Positions 34,069-42,729 of a stretch of DNA of 44,317 nucleotides are shown piece by piece. The translations under genes and the position numbers were made by a program. The DNA comes from Tanticharoenia sakaeratensis NBRC 103193 (GTDB taxonomy: Bacteria > Pseudomonadota > Alphaproteobacteria > Acetobacterales > Acetobacteraceae), in NCBI RefSeq assembly GCF_000963885.1, contig NZ_BALE01000051.1, positions 1 through 44,317 on the forward strand. The letters run 5' to 3'. The notes under the pieces are model-generated. The model searched no databases and had not been told where the DNA came from. It saw only the letters and a list, made by a program, of their open reading frames with translations. Positions within the stretch are counted from its first letter, which is position 1, and the number at the start of each line of letters is the position of its first letter.

Positions 34069-34952
34069 CAGCGCGTGATCTCCAGATAGGCGGCTTCGAG
34101 GTCGGGGCGTTCGATACGGATCGGCCAGGGGAGATTGTCGAGAGCGAATGCCGGATCGTGATCCGGCCAGTTGCCGACCAGCGCCGCGTTCGTGCCCGGA
34201 TCGCGGCCGACCACATGCAGTGCCTGCGGCAGGAGGCGCGTCCAGTCTGCAGGTGCTCCGGGCGCGGGCGTCAGGCGGCGGGTCGCGGCATGAAACGTCG
34301 TCGTCGGCACGTCGAGGACGAGCACGCCGCGCCGCATGAAGAGCAGCCGCGAGCAGACCTTTTCCAGATCGGACAGGATGTGGGACGAAATGACGACGCT
34401 TGCCCCGGTAGCCGTGCAGTAGTCCGACAGGAGATGCATGAAGTCGTGGCGCGCCTGTGGATCGAGGCTTGCCACCGGCTCGTCGAGGATCAGGGCTTCC
34501 GGGCGGTGCTGCAAGGCCAGCAGGATTGCGAGACGCTGTTTCTGTCCGCCCGAAAGTGTCGATACGCGGGCCTTGGGATCAAGGGCGGCCCAGCTCAGCC
34601 AGGCAGAATCGGGCGTCGGAGCACCGGGGTAGAAGGCGGCGAGATACCTCAGGAGCTGTCCGACACGATAGCTGCCGAAGCCGCCCATCGTCTGCGGCAC
34701 GTAGCCCGTCCGGGCGCGGGCCTCGCGCGGCATTTCGCGCACGTCGTGGCCCAGCATGTGCGACGATCCCGAGTCCGGCAGGAGAAACCCGAGCAGGCAG
34801 CCGATCAGTGTCGATTTGCCCGCGCCGTTGGGGCCGAGCAGCGCCACGATCTCGCCCGGCGAGATCGAGAACGAGACGGCATCGAGAACGGTGCGGGTGC
34901 CGAAACGCTTGGTCAGGCTGCGGGCATCGAATGCGGCTTCAGTGTTCGACAT
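34068..34952 (-). CDS. ABC transporter ATP-binding protein
   Basis: A 294-residue ABC ATPase of the exporter-like (CcmA/NatA) type. Visible motifs are Walker A LLGPNGAGKST, the Q-loop region in YVPQTMGGFGSY, signature LSGGQKQRLAI, Walker B ALILDEPVASLDP and the switch His in VVISSHILSDL. A C-terminal extension of about 80 residues follows the nucleotide-binding domain (LLPQALHVVGRD...), as in ABC-2 systems. Its start overlaps the Crp-type regulator gene by 14 bases and its stop overlaps the permease gene by two to three, so the three form one operon. Confidence 0.92.
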   Translation of the reverse strand: MSNTEAAFDARSLTKRFGTRTVLDAVSFSISPGEIVALLGPNGAGKSTLIGCLLGFLLPDSGSSHMLGHDVREMPREARARTGYVPQTMGGFGSYRVGQLLRYLAAFYPGAPTPDSAWLSWAALDPKARVSTLSGGQKQRLAILLALQHRPEALILDEPVASLDPQARHDFMHLLSDYCTATGASVVISSHILSDLEKVCSRLLFMRRGVLVLDVPTTTFHAATRRLTPAPGAPADWTRLLPQALHVVGRDPGTNAALVGNWPDHDPAFALDNLPWPIRIERPDLEAAYLEITR

Positions 34953-35679
34953 AGATGCGCAGAGCGTCGGGTTCGATGGCGATCTCGCGTGCCGAGTTGC
35001 GTCGGATCAGGCCGATCTGCTCGAGCTGTCCCAGGGCCCGTGAGACGGTTTCGCCGGAAAGGCCGAGATAATCCGCAATGTCGCGACGATCCGCGAACAA
35101 CGTGACGACGTGCGTCGCCGGATCATAGTGATCGGCGTGATGCGTGCATTCCAGCAGGAACGATGCCATGCGATGGGCCGCGTCCGTGCCCGAGACGGTG
35201 ACGAGCATGCGCTGTGTATTGCGCAGTTCTGCCGCGGCCTTGACCAGGAACTCGTTCTGCAGGAGCGGCTGGGTCAGCAACAGGCCGTGCAGCCTGTCGC
35301 GGGGCATCGCAAGAACCTCCGTCTCGCACAGGGCGGCCGCCGAATTGACGTAGCGTCCCTCGTCCATGAGACCGCAGAGATCGCCTTGCCAGTGAAACGC
35401 CAGGATGTGGCGGCGGCCTTCGACCGTCAGATGGGAGATACGCACGATGCCGGAGCGGATCAGGAACAGGCACGTGGCGTCCTCGTCCTGCGCGTAGAGC
35501 ATCTGGCCGGGCGCCAGTGTCCGCACGGTGCTGATATCCGCGAGTTGCACCAGATCGGTCGAGGGCACGGTGGCCTGATCTGCGGGTGACGAGGGAAATG
35601 GAGGAAACCAGCCATTTACGCCTCGGATGCGCAATGTCGGCCCTTCCGGGGACATCGTGGTCTGTGGTGTCGGTTCCAC
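34939..35679 (-). CDS. Crp/Fnr family transcriptional regulator
   Basis: A 246-residue regulator with a cyclic-nucleotide-binding fold (about residues 40-150, LVQLADISTVRTLAPGQMLY through ETEVLAMPRDRL) and a winged helix-turn-helix (RRDIADYLGLSGETVSRALGQLE), whose Glu-x-x-Ser-Arg recognition pattern is that of the FNR/FixK group. The N-terminus contains no cysteine cluster, so it is not an oxygen-sensing FNR with a [4Fe-4S] cluster; four Cys residues lie singly in the sensor domain. It overlaps the ABC ATPase gene by 14 bases and is first in that operon, suggesting control of the transporter and of itself. The signal is unknown. Confidence 0.9.
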   Translation of the reverse strand: MEPTPQTTMSPEGPTLRIRGVNGWFPPFPSSPADQATVPSTDLVQLADISTVRTLAPGQMLYAQDEDATCLFLIRSGIVRISHLTVEGRRHILAFHWQGDLCGLMDEGRYVNSAAALCETEVLAMPRDRLHGLLLTQPLLQNEFLVKAAAELRNTQRMLVTVSGTDAAHRMASFLLECTHHADHYDPATHVVTLFADRRDIADYLGLSGETVSRALGQLEQIGLIRRNSAREIAIEPDALRIYVEH

Positions 35680-35758
35680 AATGCGATCCTTGCGAGAGAA
35701 TGTCCGCAGTGATCGCTACCAGAAACCGCAGCGCTTGCAATGCAGGGGCATGGCGCGT

Positions 35759-35783
35759 GCCCCGTCCGCGACAGGGACGGGGC
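35759..35783 (-). terminator. Strong hairpin downstream of the alpha/beta hydrolase gene
   Basis: GCCCCGTCC (35759-35767) and GGACGGGGC (35775-35783) form a perfect 9-bp GC-rich stem with a 7-base loop. It lies 19 bases past the hydrolase stop in its direction of transcription and upstream of the Crp-type gene. No T-run is present. Probable transcript end of the hydrolase gene. Confidence 0.55.
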
Positions 35784-35802
35784 ACACGGGGTCAGGCCGG
35801 GA

Positions 35803-36468
35803 TCAGTCGGCCGCCAGCGCCATCGAACGACGGGCGAGCATCGTCGTCACGTGATCCTCGAGTGCTTCCGATACGCGATCAGCGTGGCTTGCGAAGATGT
35901 GGTCGGCACCGGGGAAGATCCGGTAGTCGACCTGCACGCCCTTCTGGGTGTTCAGCTTGTCCACAAGCTTGCGAATGCCGGGCTCCGGCGCCAGTTCGTC
36001 GCGCTCGCCCGCAATCATCAGGCCGCCGCATGGACAGGGCGCAAGGAAGCCGAAATCGTAATCGTTGGCGGGCGGCGCCACGCTGATCCACCCCGAGATT
36101 TCCGGGCGGCGCATCAGCAGCTGCATGCCGACGAACGCACCGAAGGAATAGCCCGAGATCCACAGCGTGGACGAGTTCGGGTTGACCATCTGCATCCAGT
36201 CGAGTGCCGCCGCCGCGTCGGAAATTTCTCCGATGCCGCCGTCATAACGGCCCTGGCTGCGGCCGACGCCGCGCGAATTGTAGCGCATCACCGAGAAACC
36301 CATCTTCTCGAAGCTGCGATACATCGCATAGGTGATGCGATTGTTCATCGTGCCGCCATGGAGCGGATGCGGGTGCAGGACGAGCGCGAGCGGGGCGTTG
36401 GGCTCGTTGGAGTGATGGTAACGTCCCTCCAGGCGCCCGTCGGGGCCGGCGAACATGACTTCAGGCAT
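35803..36468 (-). CDS. Cytosolic alpha/beta hydrolase (COG2945-like)
   Basis: A 221-residue serine hydrolase of unknown substrate. It has the family-typical start PEVMFAGPDGRLEGRYHHS, the oxyanion-hole motif HPHPLHGGTMNN, SRGVGRSQGRYDGG, the nucleophile elbow ISGYSFGAFVGM, and the late His in FPGADHIFASHA. No signal peptide. The ATG at 36468 matches the usual family start; an ATG 42 bases upstream would add an unlike stretch. This protein is frequently found beside cysteine desulfurase genes in alphaproteobacteria, and here it is divergent from them. Confidence 0.86.
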   Translation of the reverse strand: MPEVMFAGPDGRLEGRYHHSNEPNAPLALVLHPHPLHGGTMNNRITYAMYRSFEKMGFSVMRYNSRGVGRSQGRYDGGIGEISDAAAALDWMQMVNPNSSTLWISGYSFGAFVGMQLLMRRPEISGWISVAPPANDYDFGFLAPCPCGGLMIAGERDELAPEPGIRKLVDKLNTQKGVQVDYRIFPGADHIFASHADRVSEALEDHVTTMLARRSMALAAD

Positions 36469-37029
36469 CAGGGTGGATCCCGCAATATCCGGGCCGGCGC
36501 GGTTCGGCATGGCGCCGGCAAGTGTGAGAGAACGGGACGCGGACCGGAACCGGCGATGCCGCGCCGGCCGGGCGTCCAGGACGAAAGGTAAGGGTGCGGG
36601 CCGCGAAACAGGGCGCAGGACCCGGACAACCCGTCCGTCGTATCAACGGAGGTGGCGTGGCGCTCCACTGGCGAACGGCAGGACGTATCGGATCAGGGCG
36701 CAGTTCCGATGAGCGGAAAGCAGAACGCGATGCCGGTCTGTGACCATCATGTGGCGCAATCCTAAAACCCCGTCAGGATGCGGTCCGGCTGTCGAAGCCG
36801 ATGCATCCGATCATATCGCGCGGCCCTCGGAGCCGCGCCATCTCCGCGCCGTGATCGGCGCCGATGCGGCGTGTATACCGGCATGGGCTCGTGAAATGCC
36901 ACAGGAATCGTCAGAAAACCTGCCCTTTGCTACCGTATGGGGCCCGATCCACGGTTGAGGGTGATGCATCTTGCACGCGGATGACGTGCGGCCGATCTAT
37001 GAGACCATCATGTCCCGTCCGGCTTTACC
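36469..37029. other. 560-base divergent intergenic region before the desulfurase cluster
   Basis: Between the hydrolase gene and the first desulfurase gene I see no convincing gene or structural RNA. A 72-codon frame (36740-36958) resembles nothing I know. One clear hairpin is GCGCGGC/GCCGCGC (36818-36824 and 36832-36838) with a 7-base loop. TTGCAC at about 36971-36976 could be a -35 element for the desulfurase operon, but the -10 is poor. I see no IscR-type binding site. Confidence 0.4.
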
Positions 37030-38160
37030 ATGACCGAGTCGCGTCTCTACTGCGACGCCAATGCAAGCGACGTGCTTCGGCCCGAAGCAAGGGGTGCGGC
37101 GCTCGAGGCTCTGGCCTGTGTCGGCAATCCGTCCTCCGTCCACGCCGAGGGCCGCCTTGCGCGCAGACAGCTCGAGGGCGCGCGCGAAATCGTGGCATCC
37201 CTTCTGGGCGTGACGACTGAAGGCTGCGTGTTTACCGGTGGCGGCACGGAAGCCAATGCGCTTGCGATCCATGCTCTGGGGCAGGATCGGCGGGTGCTGG
37301 TCGGGACGACGGAGCACGACGCGGTGCGGCTGGCCCGGCAGGATGCCACACCCGTGCCCGTTCTGTGTGATGGCACGCTCGATCTGGACGCGCTTGAGCA
37401 GGCGTTGTCCAACGGGCCGCCGGCACTTGTCTGTGTCATGGCGGCGAACAACGAGACCGGGGTCCTGCATCCGCTGAAAGCCATCTCGGCGCTCTGTCGT
37501 CGTCATGGTGCCCGGCTGCACGTCGATGCCGTGCAGGCCGCAGGCCGGATGCCGTTCGATCTCGCGCAGGTCGACTGCGATTCCGCGGCAATCTCGGGAC
37601 ACAAGATGGGCGGGCTGAAAGGCGCGGGGGCCGCATTGTTCCGCGGTCCCTTCGCCGTGCCCGGCACCTTTGCCGCCCATGTCACGGGCGGCGGACAGGA
37701 ACGCGGCCGCCGTGGCGGAACGCAGGCCCTGCCTGCCATCGCGAGCATGGCCGCAGCGCTCGCGGCCGCCAGGGCACAGGACTGGTCGTCGATCGGACAG
37801 ATGCGCGATGGGATCGACGACGCTGCCCGAAAGGCAGGCGCGGTTGTAGCCGGCAGCGGAGCACCCCGCCTTGCCAATACGACGAGCCTTGTCCTTCCGG
37901 GTGTTGCCGCGCAGGTGCAACTGATGATGCTCGATCTGGCCGGCATTGCGGTCTCGGCCGGGTCGGCCTGTTCTTCAGGCAAGGTCTCGACGTCCCATGT
38001 GCTGGAGGCGATGGGCTTCGGCGCAGCGGCAGGACAGGCGATCCGTGTGTCCCTGCCGTGGAATGCAAAACCGGAGACGGCGTCGCGCCTTGCCGAGGCT
38101 TATGGTGCAATGGCGGCACGGCTTGGGAAGTCTCCTGCCGGCCACAGCGGGGTTTCATGA
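37030..38160 (+). CDS. Cysteine desulfurase family protein (NifS-like, first of tandem pair)
   Basis: A PLP-dependent aminotransferase class V protein of 376 residues that would release sulfur from cysteine as an enzyme persulfide. It has YCDANASDVLRPEA at the start, [27 protein letters not shown], the PLP-binding Lys in SGHKMGGLKGAGA and the persulfide Cys in GSACSSGKVSTSHVL, followed by RVSLPWNAKPET. All catalytic residues are present, but it is clearly diverged from its downstream neighbour. In Rickettsiales a similar extra NifS-like protein (often called Spl1) precedes IscS. Its stop overlaps the next start (ATGA). Confidence 0.88.
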   Translation: MTESRLYCDANASDVLRPEARGAALEALACVGNPSSVHAEGRLARRQLEGAREIVASLLGVTTEGCVFTGGGTEANALAIHALGQDRRVLVGTTEHDAVRLARQDATPVPVLCDGTLDLDALEQALSNGPPALVCVMAANNETGVLHPLKAISALCRRHGARLHVDAVQAAGRMPFDLAQVDCDSAAISGHKMGGLKGAGAALFRGPFAVPGTFAAHVTGGGQERGRRGGTQALPAIASMAAALAAARAQDWSSIGQMRDGIDDAARKAGAVVAGSGAPRLANTTSLVLPGVAAQVQLMMLDLAGIAVSAGSACSSGKVSTSHVLEAMGFGAAAGQAIRVSLPWNAKPETASRLAEAYGAMAARLGKSPAGHSGVS

Positions 38161-39293
38161 TCTATCTCGATTATCAGGCCACGACGCCGTGCGATCCGAC
38201 CGTATTCGAGACGATGGCGCCATGGTTCACGGAGCAGTTCGGCAACCCTCACAGCACGGGACACCTGCCTGGCGCGCTGGCGGCGGAGGCAGTGGAGCGC
38301 GCCCGGGCCGGCATTGCATCCCTCATTGGCGCGGAAGCGCGCGAGATCGTGCTGACATCGGGTGCTACCGAAGCCAACAACCTCGCGATCAAGGGCGCCG
38401 CGCGGCATCTGCGCGCCATGGGCGATCCAAGGCGCCGGGTGATCACTGTCGCAACCGAGCACAAATGCGTGCTGGAATCGGTGCGCGATCTTGGCGCCGA
38501 GGGCTTCGAGCCCGTCGTGTTGCCGGTGCGCGCCGACGGCGGCTTGGATCCGGATCGATTGCGTGACGCCCTGCGCGTGCCGACGCTCCTCGTGAGCATC
38601 ATGGCGGCGAACAACGAGACCGGAGTCCTGCACGATCTGGACACGCTGGGCCCGATCGTGCGCGAGGCGGGTGCGTTGCTGCACAGCGATCTGGCGCAGC
38701 TTGCCGGCAAGCTGCCGACATCCGTCGCGGGCCTCGATCTCGCGTCGCTGTCGGCGCACAAGCTCTACGGCCCCAAGGGGATCGGCGCGCTTTATGTCCG
38801 CCACAAGCCGCGCGTGCGTCTGGCGCCGCTGTTTTCCGGAGGCGGGCAGGAGCGCGGTCTTCGCTCCGGAACGATCCCGGCCATGCTGGCGGTGGGCTTC
38901 GGCGCGGCCTGCGCTCTGGCGCGCGACACGCTGGACGGGGAGGGCGCGCGGATCGCCGCCCTGCGGGATCAATTCTGGCAAGGACTGCAGGACGCCTTGC
39001 CCGGCATTGCCCTGACCGGTGGCGATGCGCCGCGCGTGCCCGGCGCACTGCCGATCTGCCTGCCGGACGGCTGCGAGGCCATGACAACCATGGCGCGCGC
39101 ACCGGATCTGGCGATGTCGACAGGCTCGGCCTGCTCATCCGCGGAAATCGCGCCATCCTACGTGCTGACGGCGATGGGGCTCGATCGAACACAGGCTGCG
39201 CGATGCTTGCGCCTGTCCGTCGGACGCTATACGTCGGGCGCCGATATCGCGCGTGCCACGGCCCTTTTGCAGAAAGCCGCTCTGGGGTGGTGA
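38157..39293 (+). CDS. iscS: Cysteine desulfurase, IscS/NifS-type (second of tandem pair)
   Basis: Main candidate for sulfur donation to Fe-S clusters and to MnmA-dependent tRNA thiolation. The start at 38157 ([14 protein letters not shown]) overlaps the previous stop, giving 378 residues. Family blocks include [49 protein letters not shown], the PLP-binding Lys in [15 protein letters not shown], the [12 protein letters not shown] loop and the persulfide Cys in [17 protein letters not shown], with terminal RLSVGRYTS. It is followed after 43 bases by a ferredoxin gene. IscU, IscA and HscBA, which normally lie between iscS and fdx, are absent. Confidence 0.92.
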   Translation: MIYLDYQATTPCDPTVFETMAPWFTEQFGNPHSTGHLPGALAAEAVERARAGIASLIGAEAREIVLTSGATEANNLAIKGAARHLRAMGDPRRRVITVATEHKCVLESVRDLGAEGFEPVVLPVRADGGLDPDRLRDALRVPTLLVSIMAANNETGVLHDLDTLGPIVREAGALLHSDLAQLAGKLPTSVAGLDLASLSAHKLYGPKGIGALYVRHKPRVRLAPLFSGGGQERGLRSGTIPAMLAVGFGAACALARDTLDGEGARIAALRDQFWQGLQDALPGIALTGGDAPRVPGALPICLPDGCEAMTTMARAPDLAMSTGSACSSAEIAPSYVLTAMGLDRTQAARCLRLSVGRYTSGADIARATALLQKAALGW

Positions 39294-39336
39294 CGCGCCA
39301 TCGCCCATCATCAGAAAGTCGAGGACCAGGACCACG

Positions 39337-39651
39337 ATGCCCCACATGATCTTCATCGAGCGCGACGGCACGCGGCGCGAGGTGGATGCGCCGCTGGGCC
39401 TTTCCGTGCTGGAAATCGCGCACAAGCACGACATCGATCTCGAAGGCGCGTGCGAGGGATCGCTCGCCTGCGCCACCTGCCATGTCGTGGTCGACCCCGC
39501 CTGGGCCGCGAAGCTCGCCAATCCGACCGATGACGAGGAAGACATGCTCGACCTCGCCTTCGGTCTGGAAAAGACGTCCCGTCTCGGCTGCCAGATCGTC
39601 ATGACGGACGCGCTGGACGGTCTCGTCGTGCGCCTGCCGCGCACGGCCTGA
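39337..39651 (+). CDS. fdx: [2Fe-2S] ferredoxin, adrenodoxin/Fdx type
   Basis: A 104-residue vertebrate-type (adrenodoxin-like) ferredoxin that supplies electrons to Fe-S assembly or to a redox enzyme. The cluster ligands are visible as [10 protein letters not shown] followed later by GCQI; the acidic interaction helix [13 protein letters not shown] precedes the last ligand. The ATG at 39337 is chosen because the earlier in-frame start would add residues encoded across the iscS 3' end. In ISC operons this gene follows hscA; here it directly follows iscS, which suggests that a larger operon lost its middle genes. Confidence 0.92.
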   Translation: MPHMIFIERDGTRREVDAPLGLSVLEIAHKHDIDLEGACEGSLACATCHVVVDPAWAAKLANPTDDEEDMLDLAFGLEKTSRLGCQIVMTDALDGLVVRLPRTA

Positions 39652-39705
39652 GGGCAGTCTCGTTTTTCTGTAGATATCGAAGCGCAGAGACTTCTATGCG
39701 TTAAA

Positions 39706-39741
39706 GGCCCGTTCGCCTGCCGGCTCGCAGGGCGACGGGCC
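39706..39741. terminator. Hairpin between fdx and mnmA
   Basis: GGCCCGTTCGCC (39706-39717) and GGCGACGGGCC (39731-39741) pair over 11 bp with one bulged T, around a 13-base loop. It lies 55 bases past the fdx stop and 68 before mnmA. The lack of a T-run suggests a partial terminator or attenuator between the genes. Confidence 0.45.
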
Positions 39742-39808
39742 AGCAGAGGCTCTCGCCCCCTTCGATCAGAGAACTCCGGCGTCTCCTTCCGGGAAAGGAC
39801 ACATTCGA

Positions 39809-40897
39809 TTGCGCATTCTTGCAGCGATGTCCGGCGGTGTGGACAGCTCGGTGGTCGCCTGCCTGCTGAAGGAGCAGGGCCACGAGGTGATCGGCGCCAC
39901 TCTTCAGCTTTATGACAACGGCGCCTCCGCCAAGGCCGGCGCGTGTTGTGCCGGGCGGGACATCATGGATGCCCGCGCGGTCGCCGATCGCATCGACATC
40001 CCGCATTACGTGGTCGATTCCGAGGCGCGCTTCCGTGACAGCGTGATCGGCACGTTTGCCGACGCCTATGCGCGCGGCGAAACGCCCGTGCCGTGCGTCG
40101 CCTGCAATCAGGGTGTGAAATTCACCGACCTGCTCGGCATGGCGCGCGATCTCGGCTGCGACGCGATGGCGACGGGCCACTATGTGCGTCGCCTCGAAGG
40201 GGCTGCCGGCCCGGAACTGCATCGCCCGGTCGATGCCGCGCGGGACCAGTCGTGGTTCCTGTTTGCCACGACCCGCGCCCAGCTCGATTTCCTGCGCTTT
40301 CCCCTGGGCGAGATGCCGGACAAGGCCGCCGTTCGCGAACTGGCGGGCAAATACGGGCTCGCGGTCGCAGCCAAGCCGGACAGTCAGGACATCTGCTTCG
40401 TGACCGACGGTTCGTATGCCGGGATCGTCGAGAAACTGCGGCCGGAGATCGTCGGTGCAGGCGAGATCGTCGACCATGACGGTCGGGTCGTGGGCCATCA
40501 CGAAGGTGTTGCACGTTATACGGTTGGGCAGAGCAAGCGCCTGGGCGATCTGCACACACAGATCGGCGAGCGGCAGATGGTCACCGCAATCGACCCGAGC
40601 CGCCGCCGGATCGTGGTCGGTCCGCGCGCGGGCGCGGGTGTTACGACGCTCGCCCTGCGCGACATGAACTGGCTGGCCGACCCTGCGGCCGTTGCGCGCT
40701 GCACCGTGCAGATCCGCGCGCGCGAAGGGGTGCGATCGGCTTCGGTGCGCGCGGATGGAACGGGCGCGATCGTCACGCTCGACGAGCCCGCGACGGCAGC
40801 GCCCGGTCAGGCCTGTGTACTGTATGATGGCACGCGCGTGCTGGGAGGCGGATTCATCCGGCGCGCGGATAGCGATGAGGAGCGCCTGCGCGCATGA
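39809..40897 (+). CDS. mnmA: tRNA-specific 2-thiouridylase MnmA
   Basis: Thiolates U34 of tRNA Glu, Gln and Lys at position 2, using ATP and sulfur passed from a cysteine desulfurase. The P-loop-like motif is AAMSGGVDSSVV, the catalytic Cys pair lies in PVPCVACNQGVKF and SQDICFV, and a mid motif GHYVRR and C-terminal barrel follow. ACCAGRDIMDARAVADRI is the alphaproteobacterial form of the loop. TTG at 39809 is taken as start: it gives the complete first beta strand (RILAAMSGG) and is preceded by GGGAAAGGA at a suitable distance; the ATG at 39827 would remove that strand. Its stop overlaps the GST gene start. Confidence 0.94.
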   Translation: MRILAAMSGGVDSSVVACLLKEQGHEVIGATLQLYDNGASAKAGACCAGRDIMDARAVADRIDIPHYVVDSEARFRDSVIGTFADAYARGETPVPCVACNQGVKFTDLLGMARDLGCDAMATGHYVRRLEGAAGPELHRPVDAARDQSWFLFATTRAQLDFLRFPLGEMPDKAAVRELAGKYGLAVAAKPDSQDICFVTDGSYAGIVEKLRPEIVGAGEIVDHDGRVVGHHEGVARYTVGQSKRLGDLHTQIGERQMVTAIDPSRRRIVVGPRAGAGVTTLALRDMNWLADPAAVARCTVQIRAREGVRSASVRADGTGAIVTLDEPATAAPGQACVLYDGTRVLGGGFIRRADSDEERLRA

Positions 40898-41553
40898 GCA
40901 ACCGGCTGGTCATCGGCACCAAACGATATTCGTCATGGTCGCTGCGCGGCTGGCTTGCGGTCCGGCTTGCGGGGCTCGACGTGGCCGAAGAGGTCGTGCG
41001 TCTCGCCGGCGGCGGACAGACCACGGCGTTGCGTGCGATCTCGCCGAACGGACTTGTGCCCTATCTGGAGCATGACGGCGCGCGGGTCTGGGAAAGCCTC
41101 GCCATCTGCGACTACTGCGCGGAAATTGCGCCTGGCCTGTGGCCCGAGGATCGCATCGCCCGCGCGATGGCACGCAGTGTCGCCGCCCAGATGCACGCGG
41201 GCTTTGCGGCCCTGCGCCGCGCGCTTCCGATGAACGAAGGCCGGATCGGTCGCGCGCGGGCAACGCCGCTGGACGATGCCGCCGTTTCGGATATCGCAGC
41301 GGTCGTGGCGCTGTGGGACGATTGCCTGAGCCGGTCGTCAGGCCCGTTCCTGTTCGGCGCGCAGTTCACGGTGCCGGACATCATGTTCGCCCCCGTGGTC
41401 TTCCGGTTCCGCAGCTATGACGTGGCACTGTCCGGCAAGGCCGCCGTCTATCGCGACGCCGTGCTGGCGCACCCGCTGATGCGGCAATGGCACGCGGAGG
41501 CTTTGGCCGAGCCGGCAGAGTGGCATCTGGAGCATTACGAAACTCTCGACTGA
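40894..41553 (+). CDS. Glutathione S-transferase family protein
   Basis: A 219-residue GST-fold protein. The N-terminal thioredoxin-like domain shows YSSWSLRGWLAVRLAGLDV, SPNGLVPYLEHDG and VWESLAICDYCAE, which carries the glutathione-binding Glu-Ser pair; the C-terminal all-alpha domain ends in HPLMRQWHAEALAEPAEW. A Ser near the N-terminus is the likely catalytic residue. ATGA overlap with mnmA means coupled expression, though no functional tie is evident. Substrate unknown. Confidence 0.88.
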   Translation: MSNRLVIGTKRYSSWSLRGWLAVRLAGLDVAEEVVRLAGGGQTTALRAISPNGLVPYLEHDGARVWESLAICDYCAEIAPGLWPEDRIARAMARSVAAQMHAGFAALRRALPMNEGRIGRARATPLDDAAVSDIAAVVALWDDCLSRSSGPFLFGAQFTVPDIMFAPVVFRFRSYDVALSGKAAVYRDAVLAHPLMRQWHAEALAEPAEWHLEHYETLD

Positions 41554-41578
41554 CGCGGCGTTCGCCATACCTGATGCG

Positions 41579-41945
41579 TTGTTCGACCAGGTGACGATGC
41601 TGGTATGCCTTGATTGATCGCGACACTTTGTCAGGTACGGCTTCGGCACCTGTCAGAATTGCCGAGTGCGACGGAATCGAAGGCAAAGCCACAGGCTTCG
41701 GTTCGGACTGTTCCTGACTCCGGGTAACGTCAAGCACCGGTGGCATGCGCCCAGTAACGCATGTTGCCTTCGTCAGTCCGGATCGCGAGCCCGTCGTCCG
41801 CTTTCATGCCGCGGCCCTTGCGACAGGCGGGGCCGATCACAACGGCCTGTGCCCGGCTTGTGACGATGGCGACTACGCCGCTTTCATCCGTGATCCGAAT
41901 GGTCACAACATCGAAGCTGTCTGCCAGCGCGCATGCTCATGGTGA
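41579..41945 (+). pseudogene. Decayed VOC (glyoxalase/bleomycin-resistance-like) gene
   Basis: Traces of one VOC-superfamily protein run through two frames. At 41579 the frame gives LFDQVTMLVCLD, then a TGA (41615-41617), then SRHFVRYGFGT, matching the usual FDHVT-LRV-S-DL-SRxFY beginning. Further on, GKATGFGSD appears in a second frame, FLTPGNVKHRWHAP returns in the first, and from 41752 the third frame gives VTHVAFVSPDREPVVRFHAAAL, then DYAAFIRDPNGHNIEAVC to the stop at 41945. Thus there is one stop and at least two shifts. The last 66 codons alone could look like a small gene but are only the C-terminal half of the domain. Clear pseudogene. Confidence 0.82.
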
Positions 41946-41978
41946 CAGGGCCGCATCGGACCGCTGTCACCGAGGACT
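41941..41978 (+). terminator. Terminator-like hairpin after the VOC pseudogene
   Basis: GGTGACAG (41941-41948) and CTGTCACC (41964-41971) form a perfect 8-bp stem around 15 bases, followed by GAGGACTTTATTT. It overlaps the pseudogene end and lies 12 bases past the yfdX stop of the opposite strand, so it may serve both directions. Confidence 0.55.
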
Positions 41979-41982
41979 TTAT

Positions 41983-42699
41983 TTACGAACCGTGATGATG
42001 CCCGTGATGGCCAGGCTTGCCTGACGGCGTCGTGGGCTGCGCGGTTGCGACGATGTTGTCGGAGACGAACCGCACCGTTCCGATCGCATCTGTCAGCGCC
42101 TCGTTGGCATCCTTGACATCATTGCCCTGCAGGAAGACCGACGCTCGATAGACGTCCGCTGTCGCCTGCTGAAGCGGGGCCACGCCAAGGATGAAGTCCA
42201 CGTCGATGCCGGATACCTGAAGGTCCTGCGCGGCCTGCTTCGGATTGCCCTGATGCAGGTGCTGGTTCGCGGTGGTCAGTGCCTGCTGCTTCTCGGGCGT
42301 CAGCGTCTCGGTGACGATGTACTGGCCGTCGACCGGAATCCAGGTGGTCGGGTTCGGGCCGGCGCTGCGAGTCGGCTGCGGCTGTCCGGGTGCGACCGGC
42401 AGATCGTGTTCAGCCTTCACGAACAGGCGGTGATCGTTCGCAGCCTTGGCAAGCCGGGTCTGCGCATCCTTGATCAGCGTCGTCGCCTGATCGGGCTGGT
42501 TGCTGCCCAGCGCCTGCTGGGCGGCTGCGATGTCGGCAAAGGCCTTCTGGCCGTCGATGGAGAGATGCGCGAAATCCTGGTTCACGGTGCTGGGCGTGGG
42601 GCTCTTCGCCATCGCTGTAGAGGTCATGGCGACCGGGGCCGCGATCAGGGCAACGCCGAGGGCAAGTGTGTGTGCCGCGGGGGTTTTCAGGTGAGGCAT
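41983..42699 (-). CDS. YfdX family protein, exported, with His-rich tail
   Basis: A 238-residue protein with an N-terminal signal peptide (HTLALGVALIAAPVAMTSTAMA) and a helical YfdX domain: DFAHLSIDGQKAFADIAAAQQAL, then GPNPTTWIPVDGQYIVTETLTPEKQQAL (given as separate pieces: VDGQYIVTETLTPEK), then SGIDVDFILGVAPLQ. In E. coli yfdX is activated by the EvgA acid-response regulator and its product is thought to act as a periplasmic chaperone-like protein under acid stress, fitting an acid-producing bacterium. The C-terminus ends in GHHGHHHGS, a possible metal-binding tail. The ATG at 42699 is the start that begins the signal peptide. Confidence 0.85.
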   Translation of the reverse strand: MPHLKTPAAHTLALGVALIAAPVAMTSTAMAKSPTPSTVNQDFAHLSIDGQKAFADIAAAQQALGSNQPDQATTLIKDAQTRLAKAANDHRLFVKAEHDLPVAPGQPQPTRSAGPNPTTWIPVDGQYIVTETLTPEKQQALTTANQHLHQGNPKQAAQDLQVSGIDVDFILGVAPLQQATADVYRASVFLQGNDVKDANEALTDAIGTVRFVSDNIVATAQPTTPSGKPGHHGHHHGS

Positions 42700-42729
42700 G
42701 GTCGGTATCAGTCCTTGTGTGATCTCTAA

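Noticed and set aside
34158-35105. 315-codon plus-strand frame opposite the ABC ATPase gene
   Set aside because: Shadow; the minus strand has complete ABC motifs.
36740-36958. 72-codon frame before the desulfurase cluster
   Set aside because: No ribosome-binding site, GTG start and no recognisable domain.
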